Shown: positions 27,149 to 34,362 of the stretch, one piece after another
How the letters are laid out: each line of letters begins with the position of its first letter
Numbering within the stretch: the stretch's first letter is position 1
Assembly (NCBI RefSeq): GCF_003014575.1
Contig: NZ_PYGF01000014.1
Span: 29,443 to 93,442 of the forward strand
Length of the DNA: 64,000 nt
From: Cecembia rubra
GTDB lineage: Bacteria > Bacteroidota > Bacteroidia > Cytophagales > Cyclobacteriaceae
Reading direction: 5' to 3'
Notes under the pieces: generated by a model
Database searches by the model: none
What the model saw: the letters and a program-made list of their open reading frames with translations, nothing else
What the model was told of the DNA's origin: nothing
Position numbers and translations under genes: made by a program

Positions 27149-28120
27149 TCATTCTTGCTCTGTCGGTATATGTTTTTCTTTACAATATTTTTCTACTTCT
27201 GTGTCGTTTGCAAAATACTCGTCACAAAATTCGTCAAGCTCTTTTTCTGCACCTGAAACATATTTTTCACTGGCTGTCATTAGCTTTTCTGTCTGCTCAA
27301 TAAATTTTTCAAATTCCTTATTGATTTTGCAGAGTTTGTCAATGGTCTTAAAGTCCAAGTCACGATACACGGCAGGAAAAAGAATTTTGCTTTGATAAGG
27401 ATTAGCGTTCAATTCAATTATACCTATTCCAAATGATTGGTTAAGTCTTGCCATTTCTTCGTTTAAACTGTCGCTGAACTCAAAGGCAACTAAATAACCG
27501 TAGTTTGCCCAACTTGAATTTGAAACTGCCTGAAAGAATGCTTTTTTAAGTTCACTGTCGCTGTTGATTTCCTTTTTCAATTCGTAAGAACTCATTTTGA
27601 AAGTGTCAACACGATTAATTGATTTTAAAAAGTTTTGACTGGCTTTGGTCTGCAAGTTCAAAAACTTAATTCCAACCATATCTGGGTGTGTCCAAATTTG
27701 GTTATTGTCTTTGCCGTTTGATTGCTCGTGAAAAATTGTCTTAGAGTAAGTTCCTGTGTTTTTTAAATAGCTGCTTAACAGTTTATGCAAGTCTCTCTCA
27801 TCAAATGTTTTCGCTTTGTCAACCTTAGTAACTTTTGTTGTTTGAGTTTCTGTCGCACCGCTTAAAATGTCTATTCCAATATTTTGTTCATTTTTTGTCA
27901 AGTAGTAGGAGTAAGTCCCGCCTTCTTGTTTTATTCGTTTTACTCTAGTATCACCGTTACGAATAAAGTCGCCCAGCAATGCAGAAATTGTTGAAGCCGG
28001 AGTTTTAGCTGTACCGAAGTCGTAATAATTGTTTTTAACGATATGGTTGTAAATGTCCATATACGTTGTCAAGTCGTTGATTTCATCAAGGCTTTTTAAA
28101 ATCGCTTCTTTTATTGTCAT
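27149..28120 (-). CDS. HARE-HTH domain protein (HrgA-like)
   Basis: A 323-residue protein with an N-terminal winged-helix HARE-HTH domain (TIKEAILKSLDEIN through RIKQEGGTYSYYL, about residues 1-75). A larger C-terminal domain contains DMVGIKFLNLQ..., SSYELKKEI and GYLVAFEFSD, which resembles the HrgA/COG2958-type restriction-associated proteins and may be a nuclease-like fold (E-x-K in YELKKE). The tail is acidic and helical. It is the first cassette of the array. A role in DNA modification sensing or restriction is inference. Confidence 0.65.
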   Translation of the reverse strand: MTIKEAILKSLDEINDLTTYMDIYNHIVKNNYYDFGTAKTPASTISALLGDFIRNGDTRVKRIKQEGGTYSYYLTKNEQNIGIDILSGATETQTTKVTKVDKAKTFDERDLHKLLSSYLKNTGTYSKTIFHEQSNGKDNNQIWTHPDMVGIKFLNLQTKASQNFLKSINRVDTFKMSSYELKKEINSDSELKKAFFQAVSNSSWANYGYLVAFEFSDSLNEEMARLNQSFGIGIIELNANPYQSKILFPAVYRDLDFKTIDKLCKINKEFEKFIEQTEKLMTASEKYVSGAEKELDEFCDEYFANDTEVEKYCKEKHIPTEQE

Positions 28121-28162
28121 TGTCTGCTTGTTTTTATGTTACGGTTCGGTCGTCCTACCATT

Positions 28163-28260
28163 GGCTATAACTTACTTATTACAACGTATTTATACCACCA
28201 AGCCTTCAATTCTTGCTGGCTTGATACTACAATTGCATTGTTTATTAAAACTAATGTTTT
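28163..28260 (-). other. Cassette-array entry junction (attI-like or degenerate)
   Basis: GTTATAGCC on the minus strand (28171-28163) is the 5' boundary of cassette 1 and matches the R'' of site D. The sequence beyond it (28172-28260) lacks the inverted arms of the attC-like sites. It could be a primary attI-like site or a decayed attC. Confidence 0.45.
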
Positions 28261-28453
28261 TTATAAATCATTATAAGGAGATCTTACTTCTGAGAATATT
28301 TACAACTCTTTAGATGTAACTAAAATCCCTCTTCCAAACCTACCAAATCCCTCTAAACTAAAAAATCCCCTATACAGGGTATTTTTTACGTTCATTATTC
28401 AATTTCAACCTAAAATTTACGATTTTAGGTGTCTTATTCAAATTTTTAGCCTT

Positions 28454-28623
28454 ATGAAATGGGATTATACTTGCAAAGACTGTGGTGTTAATACTAGGAA
28501 AGGAAAGGAAAGGTGAATTTCTATTCAGTGACAGATGAACTCTGGAAAAAGTATGGTGTAGGGAAGGAGTTGGTTCAAGTGTCAATGAAAATGACCGGAG
28601 AAAACCAGTCCTTCAGTAGATGA
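28454..28623 (+). pseudogene. Broken zinc-ribbon protein gene fragment
   Basis: Translation begins MKWDYTCKDCGVNTRKGKER and meets a stop at 28514. Another frame from about 28513 continues NFYSVTDELWKKYGVGKELV and ends at 28623. The pieces read as one small Cys-x2-Cys protein disrupted by a frameshift in the AGGAAAGGAAAGG run and truncated at its 3' end. Function is not assigned. Confidence 0.5.
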
Positions 28624-28772
28624 ACTTCCATGCAACAAGGCGCCTTAAGCCATGGTTTCGCTATAGTAAATTCAATATAATCTTTAAAGATTACTTGTCA
28701 TTTAAGACTGTACCTCGACTACCACTAGTACTTGGTAGTATTGTAGATCAACCTCTGAATGAACATCATATT
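28624..28772. other. Intergenic remnant sequence
   Basis: No ORF. It contains a short hairpin ACTACCA/TGGTAGT near 28720-28740 and lies downstream of the hipT-like gene, where it could act as a weak terminator. Confidence 0.35.
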
Positions 28773-29759
28773 TCATGCTTTAGTCAGTTGCTTTAAACGT
28801 CCTTGAAACGATTGGTAATAATTTCTTTTAGTTGAATCATTCAGAAAAGAAGCAGCCACCATTTTTTCAACTAAATCTGATTTGTTAATCATCAATGCCA
28901 TAATATCCTGAAAAGTCTTTTCACTGATTTCTGCTTTCTCTGCTAGTTTAGCAAATTGTAAACCGATTTTGCCTTGGGCTAGATTTCTGGGCAATAGACC
29001 ATCATCTAATGCAAAGTCTTTATCTTCTATATGGATACGGCTATTTAGTAAGTCATAAGCCGGGCTCAGTCGATAATCTCCAAAAGGTGTTTCTAGTATA
29101 GAGAAATTTTTAAAGTGTGCATCTCCATTTGAAAAAAGATAATTAAATATAAGTATTCTTAAAAGTTTTGGCGCTTCTATCTTGTAAGTTGTTAAATAGT
29201 TACGCATTAATTCAAATATATCTAAATAATTCCCGAGATACTTGTAATGTTCTCCATGGGTTTGTGGGGTTCTTTTTGCTAAGGAGGCAAAGTCATCTTG
29301 AGCTAATTTTGAACCATCATCTTTTACATCAAATCTTTTTGTGATGTATGCAGGTGTGCCATCTTTAAAAAATATCAGCGCATTTTCTGCAGTCTCTATT
29401 CCATAAACCTGACGGGCAATTTGCATGGTTAAATGCTCATTGGCAGGCATTTGATCTGGCTTTTTACCGGCACCTGGAATTGGTTTCAGAATATAAGTGC
29501 CTTGTTCATTTTCATTAATAAGCCTTATCTTGTTTTTGTCAAGCAATACAGAGTATTTTTCTTGTACACCTGATATTGACATGCGGTTTCGATTCTCATC
29601 AAACAGAAGATCAGTTTCGGGGTTGGATGTTGGCGAATAGTAAGGCAAAACATGATGCACCTTCTTGGCCTGAAAAACTCTTTTTAAAGCTGTTCTGCTA
29701 TATGTATTAAAACCTTCAGATAATGTTCCGGGACAATATTTAATTTCTGGCAAACTCAT
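28773..29759 (-). CDS. hipT: HipT-like serine/threonine kinase toxin of a HipBST module
   Basis: A 328-residue HipA-family kinase that lacks the N-terminal HipA subdomain, which is encoded separately upstream. Visible features are the glycine-rich Ser loop MSISGVQEKYSVLLD (SIS motif, candidate autophosphorylation site), the Lys-bearing YILKPIPG strand, the catalytic loop NYLFSNGDAHFKNFS and the metal-binding region YRLSPAYDLLNS. HipT of E. coli phosphorylates TrpS and HipA phosphorylates GltX. The target here is unknown. Its ATG abuts the hipS stop. Confidence 0.85.
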   Translation of the reverse strand: MSLPEIKYCPGTLSEGFNTYSRTALKRVFQAKKVHHVLPYYSPTSNPETDLLFDENRNRMSISGVQEKYSVLLDKNKIRLINENEQGTYILKPIPGAGKKPDQMPANEHLTMQIARQVYGIETAENALIFFKDGTPAYITKRFDVKDDGSKLAQDDFASLAKRTPQTHGEHYKYLGNYLDIFELMRNYLTTYKIEAPKLLRILIFNYLFSNGDAHFKNFSILETPFGDYRLSPAYDLLNSRIHIEDKDFALDDGLLPRNLAQGKIGLQFAKLAEKAEISEKTFQDIMALMINKSDLVEKMVAASFLNDSTKRNYYQSFQGRLKQLTKA

Positions 29760-30085
29760 TAATTATCCAGTTTAATAATTCTTACGGCACCTATGGTGTC
29801 ATTTTTTGCAGTAGTCATCAACAATCCGAAATAATCCTCACTGTCAATTCTATTGAGTTTGCATACCACTTGCTTATTAGAACCTTCAGGAAGCATGTTG
29901 TAAAAAAATGGAAACAGGTATTTAGAATGAAATTCTTTTTCATTTTTAGGTAAAGTTAGACTGATGCTTTGCCTGTCGTTATTGGTTACCCAGTCTTCGT
30001 GATAACGAAATGTAAAAGAACCATCATCGTGTTGGGTCAAGATACCCGATTCTTCATTCTTGAATAATACTTTGGCTTTTCTCAT
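29759..30085 (-). CDS. hipS: HipS-like protein (HipA N-terminal subdomain homologue)
   Basis: A 108-residue protein with the HipA N1-domain pattern (GILTQHDDGSFTFRYHEDW ... ISLTLPKNEKEF ... FYNMLPEGSNKQ ... EDYFGLLMTTAKNDTIGAV). In HipBST modules this small protein is the antitoxin proper. It overlaps hipB by 4 bases and abuts hipT. Confidence 0.85.
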   Translation of the reverse strand: MRKAKVLFKNEESGILTQHDDGSFTFRYHEDWVTNNDRQSISLTLPKNEKEFHSKYLFPFFYNMLPEGSNKQVVCKLNRIDSEDYFGLLMTTAKNDTIGAVRIIKLDN

Positions 30086-30300
30086 TTAGTATGCTTCACG
30101 TTTTTAATTTTTAGGCAAACCTCCATGCCCAACACATCAGATATCTTTTGCAATGTTGACAGCGTAGGATTTCCTTTTCCGCTTTCAAACTGTTTTAATG
30201 TTCTCAACCCAACACCTGATAATGCTGCCAACCCCTCCTGAGTTACTTGTAGCGCTTCCCTACGTTTTTTTATGGTTTTTATTAACTCTAACAAGTGCAT
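30082..30300 (-). CDS. hipB: HipB-like XRE antitoxin/regulator
   Basis: A 72-residue helix-turn-helix protein (RREALQVTQEGLAALSGVGL then RTLKQFESGKGNPTLSTL). It is the first gene of the hipB-hipS-hipT operon and the likely autorepressor. Confidence 0.85.
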   Translation of the reverse strand: MHLLELIKTIKKRREALQVTQEGLAALSGVGLRTLKQFESGKGNPTLSTLQKISDVLGMEVCLKIKNVKHTK

Positions 30301-30635
30301 TATAAAGCATTATTTTATGCAAATATAATACTAATATTTAAAAATTCAATATAAAGAGCTATAAAATGCACTATATTTTACATACCTTGGTCTTTATTAT
30401 GTAATTACATTAAAAGGTGCATCTTAGAGCACTATTTATTTGATAATGAGCATTTTTTCTGTTTTTGCAGTATTTTAACTAACCCAACCCAATCCCCTCA
30501 ATTCGAGCTAAATTCAAATAATAAAACTTTGAAATGGAGTTCAACCTCCATTCAATTAAATTATCCTTGAAGCTTCCAAATCAATTTGACCAACCAGGCA
30601 ATAATTGCTACATTTATATTTTAGTTTAAAAGAAC
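30301..30635. promoter_or_regulatory. Divergent promoter region with candidate HipB operators
   Basis: About 335 bases between hipB (minus) and the nucleotidyltransferase-HEPN gene (plus). Repeated half-sites are GCATTATTTTATGC (30307-30320), TAAAATGCACTATATTTTA (about 30362-30380) and GGTGCATCTTAGAGCACTAT (about 30416-30442). GCACTAT occurs twice. HipB proteins bind such palindromes, but the assignment is inference. Confidence 0.45.
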
Positions 30636-31496
30636 ATGCCAACCAACCCATTAAGCCATTTACCCAAATCAAAGCAGGATGAGATAAATGCCATCCTTGA
30701 AATCATAAAGGAGGAGGCAGATCCTACTAAAGTGATTCTATTTGGAAGCCATGCTACTGGTAAGTGGGTAGATTCAACACTTCAGCATGATGGCATCACT
30801 TTAACTTATGAAAGCGATTATGATTTTTTGGTGGTAACCAAAAAGAAAACTGAAAAAGAGCAAGCCATCATAAGCCACATAGAAAACAAATGCAACGAAG
30901 AGCTTAAAGGAATTACAAGCATACTCGTTCACAGCATTGATTATATCAATACAGGCCTAAGCTATGGCCAGTATTTTTTTATCCGAATACTATCAGAAGG
31001 TATAACCCTCTTCGATGATGAAAAATTCGATTTTTTAAAACCACATAAACTCAGCAAGGAAGAACTTAAAACCAGATCACAAAATTATTTCGACATATGG
31101 TTTCCAATGGGAAATGAATTTCTTATTGATGCCGAAAATGCTTTTGATAGAGGGAGTTATAGGAAATCATTATTTGAGCAACACCAAGCAGTAGAAAACT
31201 TTTATGCAACAGTTATGCTGGTATTTTCAGGATATAAACCGACTGTTCATAACCTTAATAAATTAAGGAAATATGCCAAACACTTAGATTATGGATTATA
31301 CAATCTCTTTTTATCACCGCCAGATGATGAAGAGGAATATAGGTTGTTTGAATTACTACGCAAAGGTTATGTGGAAGCGAGGTACAGTAGGGATTTTGAC
31401 ATTTCAGAAGATGATTGCTTTAAACTTTTAGAGAAAGTTAGAAAAATGAAAATGTTGGTGTTTGAAATTTGTCAAGAAAAAATAAGTACCTATTAA
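30636..31496 (+). CDS. Nucleotidyltransferase (MNT) - HEPN fusion protein
   Basis: A 286-residue fusion of the two halves usually encoded as a HEPN-MNT toxin-antitoxin pair. The N-terminal nucleotidyltransferase domain has GSHATGKWVDS (residues 37-47) and the acidic S60-D61-x-D63 of YESDYDFLVV. The C-terminal HEPN domain (about 145-275) has RGSYRKSLFEQHQAVENFYA, TVHNLNKLRKYAKHL and EARYSRDF. Both parts appear intact. Next to HipBST it may be part of a stress or defence cluster, or a resistance-like aminoglycoside nucleotidyltransferase relative; the former fits better. Confidence 0.82.
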   Translation: MPTNPLSHLPKSKQDEINAILEIIKEEADPTKVILFGSHATGKWVDSTLQHDGITLTYESDYDFLVVTKKKTEKEQAIISHIENKCNEELKGITSILVHSIDYINTGLSYGQYFFIRILSEGITLFDDEKFDFLKPHKLSKEELKTRSQNYFDIWFPMGNEFLIDAENAFDRGSYRKSLFEQHQAVENFYATVMLVFSGYKPTVHNLNKLRKYAKHLDYGLYNLFLSPPDDEEEYRLFELLRKGYVEARYSRDFDISEDDCFKLLEKVRKMKMLVFEICQEKISTY

Positions 31497-31501
31497 ATTT
31501 T

Positions 31502-31723
31502 TTAAAAATTATAGATATCCTCAATGTCTATCTTTAATGCCTTTGAAATTTGCCATATATAAAATGCCGATGGATTAACCTTCCCATTTTCCAATCTACT
31601 AATATCTTGATAGTCTTTATTTATTAATGAACCCAATTGTGGCTGGGTTAAACCTTTAGATTTTCTAATCTCTTTAATTCGATTACCTAATTTTACTCTA
31701 AATTCTATTAAATCCTCCTCCAT
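31502..31723 (-). CDS. XRE-family helix-turn-helix regulator
   Basis: A 73-residue single HTH protein ([20 protein letters not shown] ... DISRLENGKVNPSAFYIWQI). It converges on the nucleotidyltransferase-HEPN gene with a 5-base gap. It could control that gene or be an orphan antitoxin. Confidence 0.82.
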   Translation of the reverse strand: MEEDLIEFRVKLGNRIKEIRKSKGLTQPQLGSLINKDYQDISRLENGKVNPSAFYIWQISKALKIDIEDIYNF

Positions 31724-31814
31724 AAGATAAAAATGAGGATTATTGAAAAAATAAAACTAAACATATTTGTTTTGTTTTTACATTTTAATATATTTGACCC
31801 ACATCCTCAATGTT

Positions 31815-31918
31815 AGGTCTGAGAAGCCAAACAATAAAAGGATGCAAAAACATTTAAAACTGTTCCAAAAGAAGGGCACAGCCTCTTTTCAATTAGGCTT
31901 GGGTGACTTCTCAGACCT
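31815..31918. repeat. MITE-like element or IS-end remnant
   Basis: Perfect 12-base terminal inverted repeats AGGTCTGAGAAG (31815-31826) and CTTCTCAGACCT (31907-31918) bound 104 bases with no ORF. A second pair, GGGCACAGCCTCTT (31874-31887) and AAGAGGTCTGTGCCC (31932-31946), is interleaved with it. No clear target-site duplication. Confidence 0.45.
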
Positions 31919-32623
31919 CAGCAATGAGTGTAAGAGGTCTGTGCCCAGGATTTTTGGCCACAGTAACTTCCTCCATAACTTAAATGCCAAAGTATTCCTT
32001 TTTGAGATTGGTTTCCAGTACCTAACAAGAGGATTGACTGCTTTCGAAATTCTTTTTGAACGAAAGCCAAAGAACCCTATTTGAACTTATTGTTTTGCAA
32101 GGCAGGCAACATCAATCAACCCCAAGTTGATACAAAATCCTTTCAGTCTGTCTAAACGGTATCGGGTCTACTGCAGTGACTCCGGTCTTCCATTCAAATC
32201 CTATTTCCTGTTACAAAAGCTAGATTTAGCAAGGGTTAGATCCTCTATTGGGTAAATCTCCGCTTCAATCTTATGCTTTTCAACAATGTTTTGCTGCATG
32301 AAAAAATTCATACAATCATGCTTCCTGGGACTGCCATGTCTTTTGGGGAATTAGGAATGATGAATGATGAGTGATGTATTTAGAATGAAGAATGAGTTTC
32401 CTTCATAGCAGCCAGCTAGGACAAGAAATAAAAAACCATAAACCCAGCACCATGAACTCACTTACAACCACTGCAATCATAGGATTGCTATTTGACGACA
32501 GCTGAAAAGTTGCCTGTCACCCCCACAGGACCCACACCGCGTCTTTTCTCATAAAGGTGAAACGAATCAATAGACCCAAATGTAGCTAACGGATACACAG
32601 AAGGTGACGGTACTACAGCGGTG

Positions 32624-32668
32624 CGGGCCGGGTAGAAGCAAAAAGCCCTGGTAGTGCTTTTTGGCCCG
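32624..32668. other. Strong nested hairpin upstream of the TlpA-like gene
   Basis: Inner arms AAAAAGC (32640-32646) and GCTTTTT (32656-32662) are enclosed by CGGGCC (32624-32629) and GGCCCG (32663-32668). It sits about 105 bases before the TlpA-like start in a GC-rich stretch and could be a leader-RNA structure or a terminator. Confidence 0.4.
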
Positions 32669-32774
32669 GGGCCGGAAGGATAGCCAAGCATTTTTTACGA
32701 TGAAACTCGAGAATGCTTCCCCTTCCGGCTTCCTTTATTTCAAATTCCCAATTATCCAACAAGAACCCAAGTAT

Positions 32775-34343
32775 ATGAGAAAAATCATCATTTCAATTTA
32801 TTTTATTCTAAACAGCATGCCATTGTTCTCCCAGACCAGTGAAACCCCTCCTGTCCCGGTAGTGATTTATGGGGAGATTCATTCTCCATTTGAATACAAG
32901 GAACTGGAAGCACAGCTATTTGAAAACTTCCTCTGGTATAATCCAACAAAGCTTGAGCATATATCAACTACCATTCCTTTGCGGAACCCTACCATGGTCC
33001 AAAGGAATCCCAAGTCAACTTATTTCAGATGGGTGTCACCTCCCATCCACAGCCCTGGCTATCTGACTTTGAAATCAGATTCGCATTACCTGATGCAGGA
33101 CTTTTTGGTATCCCCAGGGGACAGTGTCATGATCTTCTTTGATGATTTTACTAAAAACATATTCTTTTCAGGTAAGTCTGCTGGTGCTTATGAATTTCAA
33201 GCAAAACAGACCAGAAAAAGCAAATTAGAACAGTTTGAATCAGGACTAATTATCAACAATCCCAATCCTGAAGAATTTATAAAAAAAGGAAGATTTTCTG
33301 CACTCCTTGAGGAGTTTGGTTCACAATACGGAAGGAGTTTTGAGGTTATCCCCTATGATCCATTTCTCCAGATTAAAAAACTGCGACAAAGAATACGTGA
33401 ATTGGAAAATCACCTAATTCAGGATTTTGATACATCTGAATTGAATATTGATAAGTACATATTAGACATCATTAAGGGTAACTATCTGGGTTTAGACCTC
33501 TACAAAATCTATAATCAGTTCAGGTTTGCATACAACTCAGCTGCCTCGTCAAACAATAGCATAGTTTTGGATAGCTTGTCCCAATTTTACAAAAAAGAAC
33601 TTCCGCATCCAAAATCATTTGATTTTCCTGAAAACTCACTTTACCACGGATCCCAGCTTCATATTGCAGTAATTGAATTTGGACTTATATCAGCTAGGAT
33701 TGAAAATATTCCAATAAGGAAATGGATAAAACAAAATTTTATAGGACCTGAAAAAGACAAACTCCTTGGATATTACCTGATCAGGTATTCTAGTGAAATT
33801 CAGAATCCGGAAAAAGAGTTTGCTGCTGAGCTTCCTTTCATAGAAACTCCCTGGATTTCTTCCCTTTTGGAAGATTATGTCAATAAAACACAACATTCCG
33901 CATCCTTGGCCCCTTTGGAATTTTCCACACCTGAAAACAAAAAATCAAACCTTTCATCAGTTGCCTGGGACGGAAAACTACTGTTCCTTGATTTCTGGTT
34001 TACCGGGTGCGGGGCATGTGTGATTTTCTATAGGGACATCCTTTCTCAACTGGAAGAAGAATTCGGACATCAGGTTTCCTTTGTCTCAATTTCTACCGAT
34101 AAGGACTCGGAACTGTGGACCAACAGTCTGAAATCTGGCAAATACACTTCAGATAAGGCAATAAATTTTTATGCAGGTCCTGACCATGAAATTCTTAGAA
34201 TATTTCAGGTTTCAACATTCCCCAGACAGATTCTTTTGGGACCTGATCTGAAGCTTATCCAGAGTGGTGGATTCCCCTCCACACTGGAGGAGTGGCGGAC
34301 ACTCCTTAAAATGAACCTGGATTCTCTGGACAAAACCGAATAA
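32775..34343 (+). CDS. TlpA-like thioredoxin-fold protein (periplasmic)
   Basis: A 522-residue exported protein. I chose the ATG at 32775, which is followed by a signal peptide (MRKIIISIYFILNSMPLFSQ). A large N-terminal domain (about 25-370) typical of Bacteroidota TlpA-like proteins has no recognisable motif. The C-terminal thioredoxin fold has the redox pair in FTGCGACVIFY (C412 and C415), SFVSISTDKD and the cis-Pro strand TFPRQILLGPD. It lies 19 bases upstream of susC, forming an operon. It is probably a disulfide reductase of the cell envelope. Confidence 0.85.
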   Translation: MRKIIISIYFILNSMPLFSQTSETPPVPVVIYGEIHSPFEYKELEAQLFENFLWYNPTKLEHISTTIPLRNPTMVQRNPKSTYFRWVSPPIHSPGYLTLKSDSHYLMQDFLVSPGDSVMIFFDDFTKNIFFSGKSAGAYEFQAKQTRKSKLEQFESGLIINNPNPEEFIKKGRFSALLEEFGSQYGRSFEVIPYDPFLQIKKLRQRIRELENHLIQDFDTSELNIDKYILDIIKGNYLGLDLYKIYNQFRFAYNSAASSNNSIVLDSLSQFYKKELPHPKSFDFPENSLYHGSQLHIAVIEFGLISARIENIPIRKWIKQNFIGPEKDKLLGYYLIRYSSEIQNPEKEFAAELPFIETPWISSLLEDYVNKTQHSASLAPLEFSTPENKKSNLSSVAWDGKLLFLDFWFTGCGACVIFYRDILSQLEEEFGHQVSFVSISTDKDSELWTNSLKSGKYTSDKAINFYAGPDHEILRIFQVSTFPRQILLGPDLKLIQSGGFPSTLEEWRTLLKMNLDSLDKTE

Positions 34344-34362
34344 TCATTTAACCCAAATATCA

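Larger units (their letters stand above)
10859..28171 (-). mobile_element. Integron-like gene-cassette array without integrase (five cassettes)
   Basis: Five related repeats (A-E, about 137 bp) separate five units whose genes are all on the minus strand. Each repeat is bounded by an R''-like ...AAC and an R'-like GTT... box and has long imperfect inverted arms (e.g. TTTTGCGGCTTTGCG and CGCAAAACCGC). In every unit the first bases of the cassette are complementary to the first bases of its own downstream repeat: GTTATAGCC/GGCTATAAC, GTTAACAGCC/GGCTGTTAAC, GTTGGCAGC/GCTGCCAAC, GTTATGCGCA/TGTGCATAAC (one mismatch) and GTTAGGGCA/TGCCCTAAC. This is the signature of cassettes inserted from circles at attC. 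No tyrosine-recombinase gene is seen, so the call is an attC cluster lacking an integrase; an integrase could lie outside the window. Confidence 0.82.
31724..32774. other. Long intergenic region with repeat remnants and a structured GC-rich element
   Basis: About 1.05 kb without a supported gene. It holds a MITE-like pair of terminal inverted repeats (31815-31918), a second inverted pair at 31874-31887/31932-31946, unassigned AT-rich sequence to about 32440, and a compact GC-rich, hairpin-forming stretch at 32460-32700. Open frames here (e.g. plus 31767-32084, minus 32488-32691) lack recognisable features. Confidence 0.5.

Noticed and set aside
28172..28772. Integrase gene next to the array
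   Set aside because: No tyrosine-recombinase motif (R...HxxR...Y) is seen in any frame; only a zinc-ribbon fragment is present.
31767..32084. 105-codon plus-strand ORF
   Set aside because: It spans the inverted-repeat element, has no recognisable domain and looks like chance coding across repeat sequence.
32488..32691. 67-codon minus-strand ORF
   Set aside because: It coincides with the GC-rich hairpin element; composition suggests a structural sequence rather than a protein.
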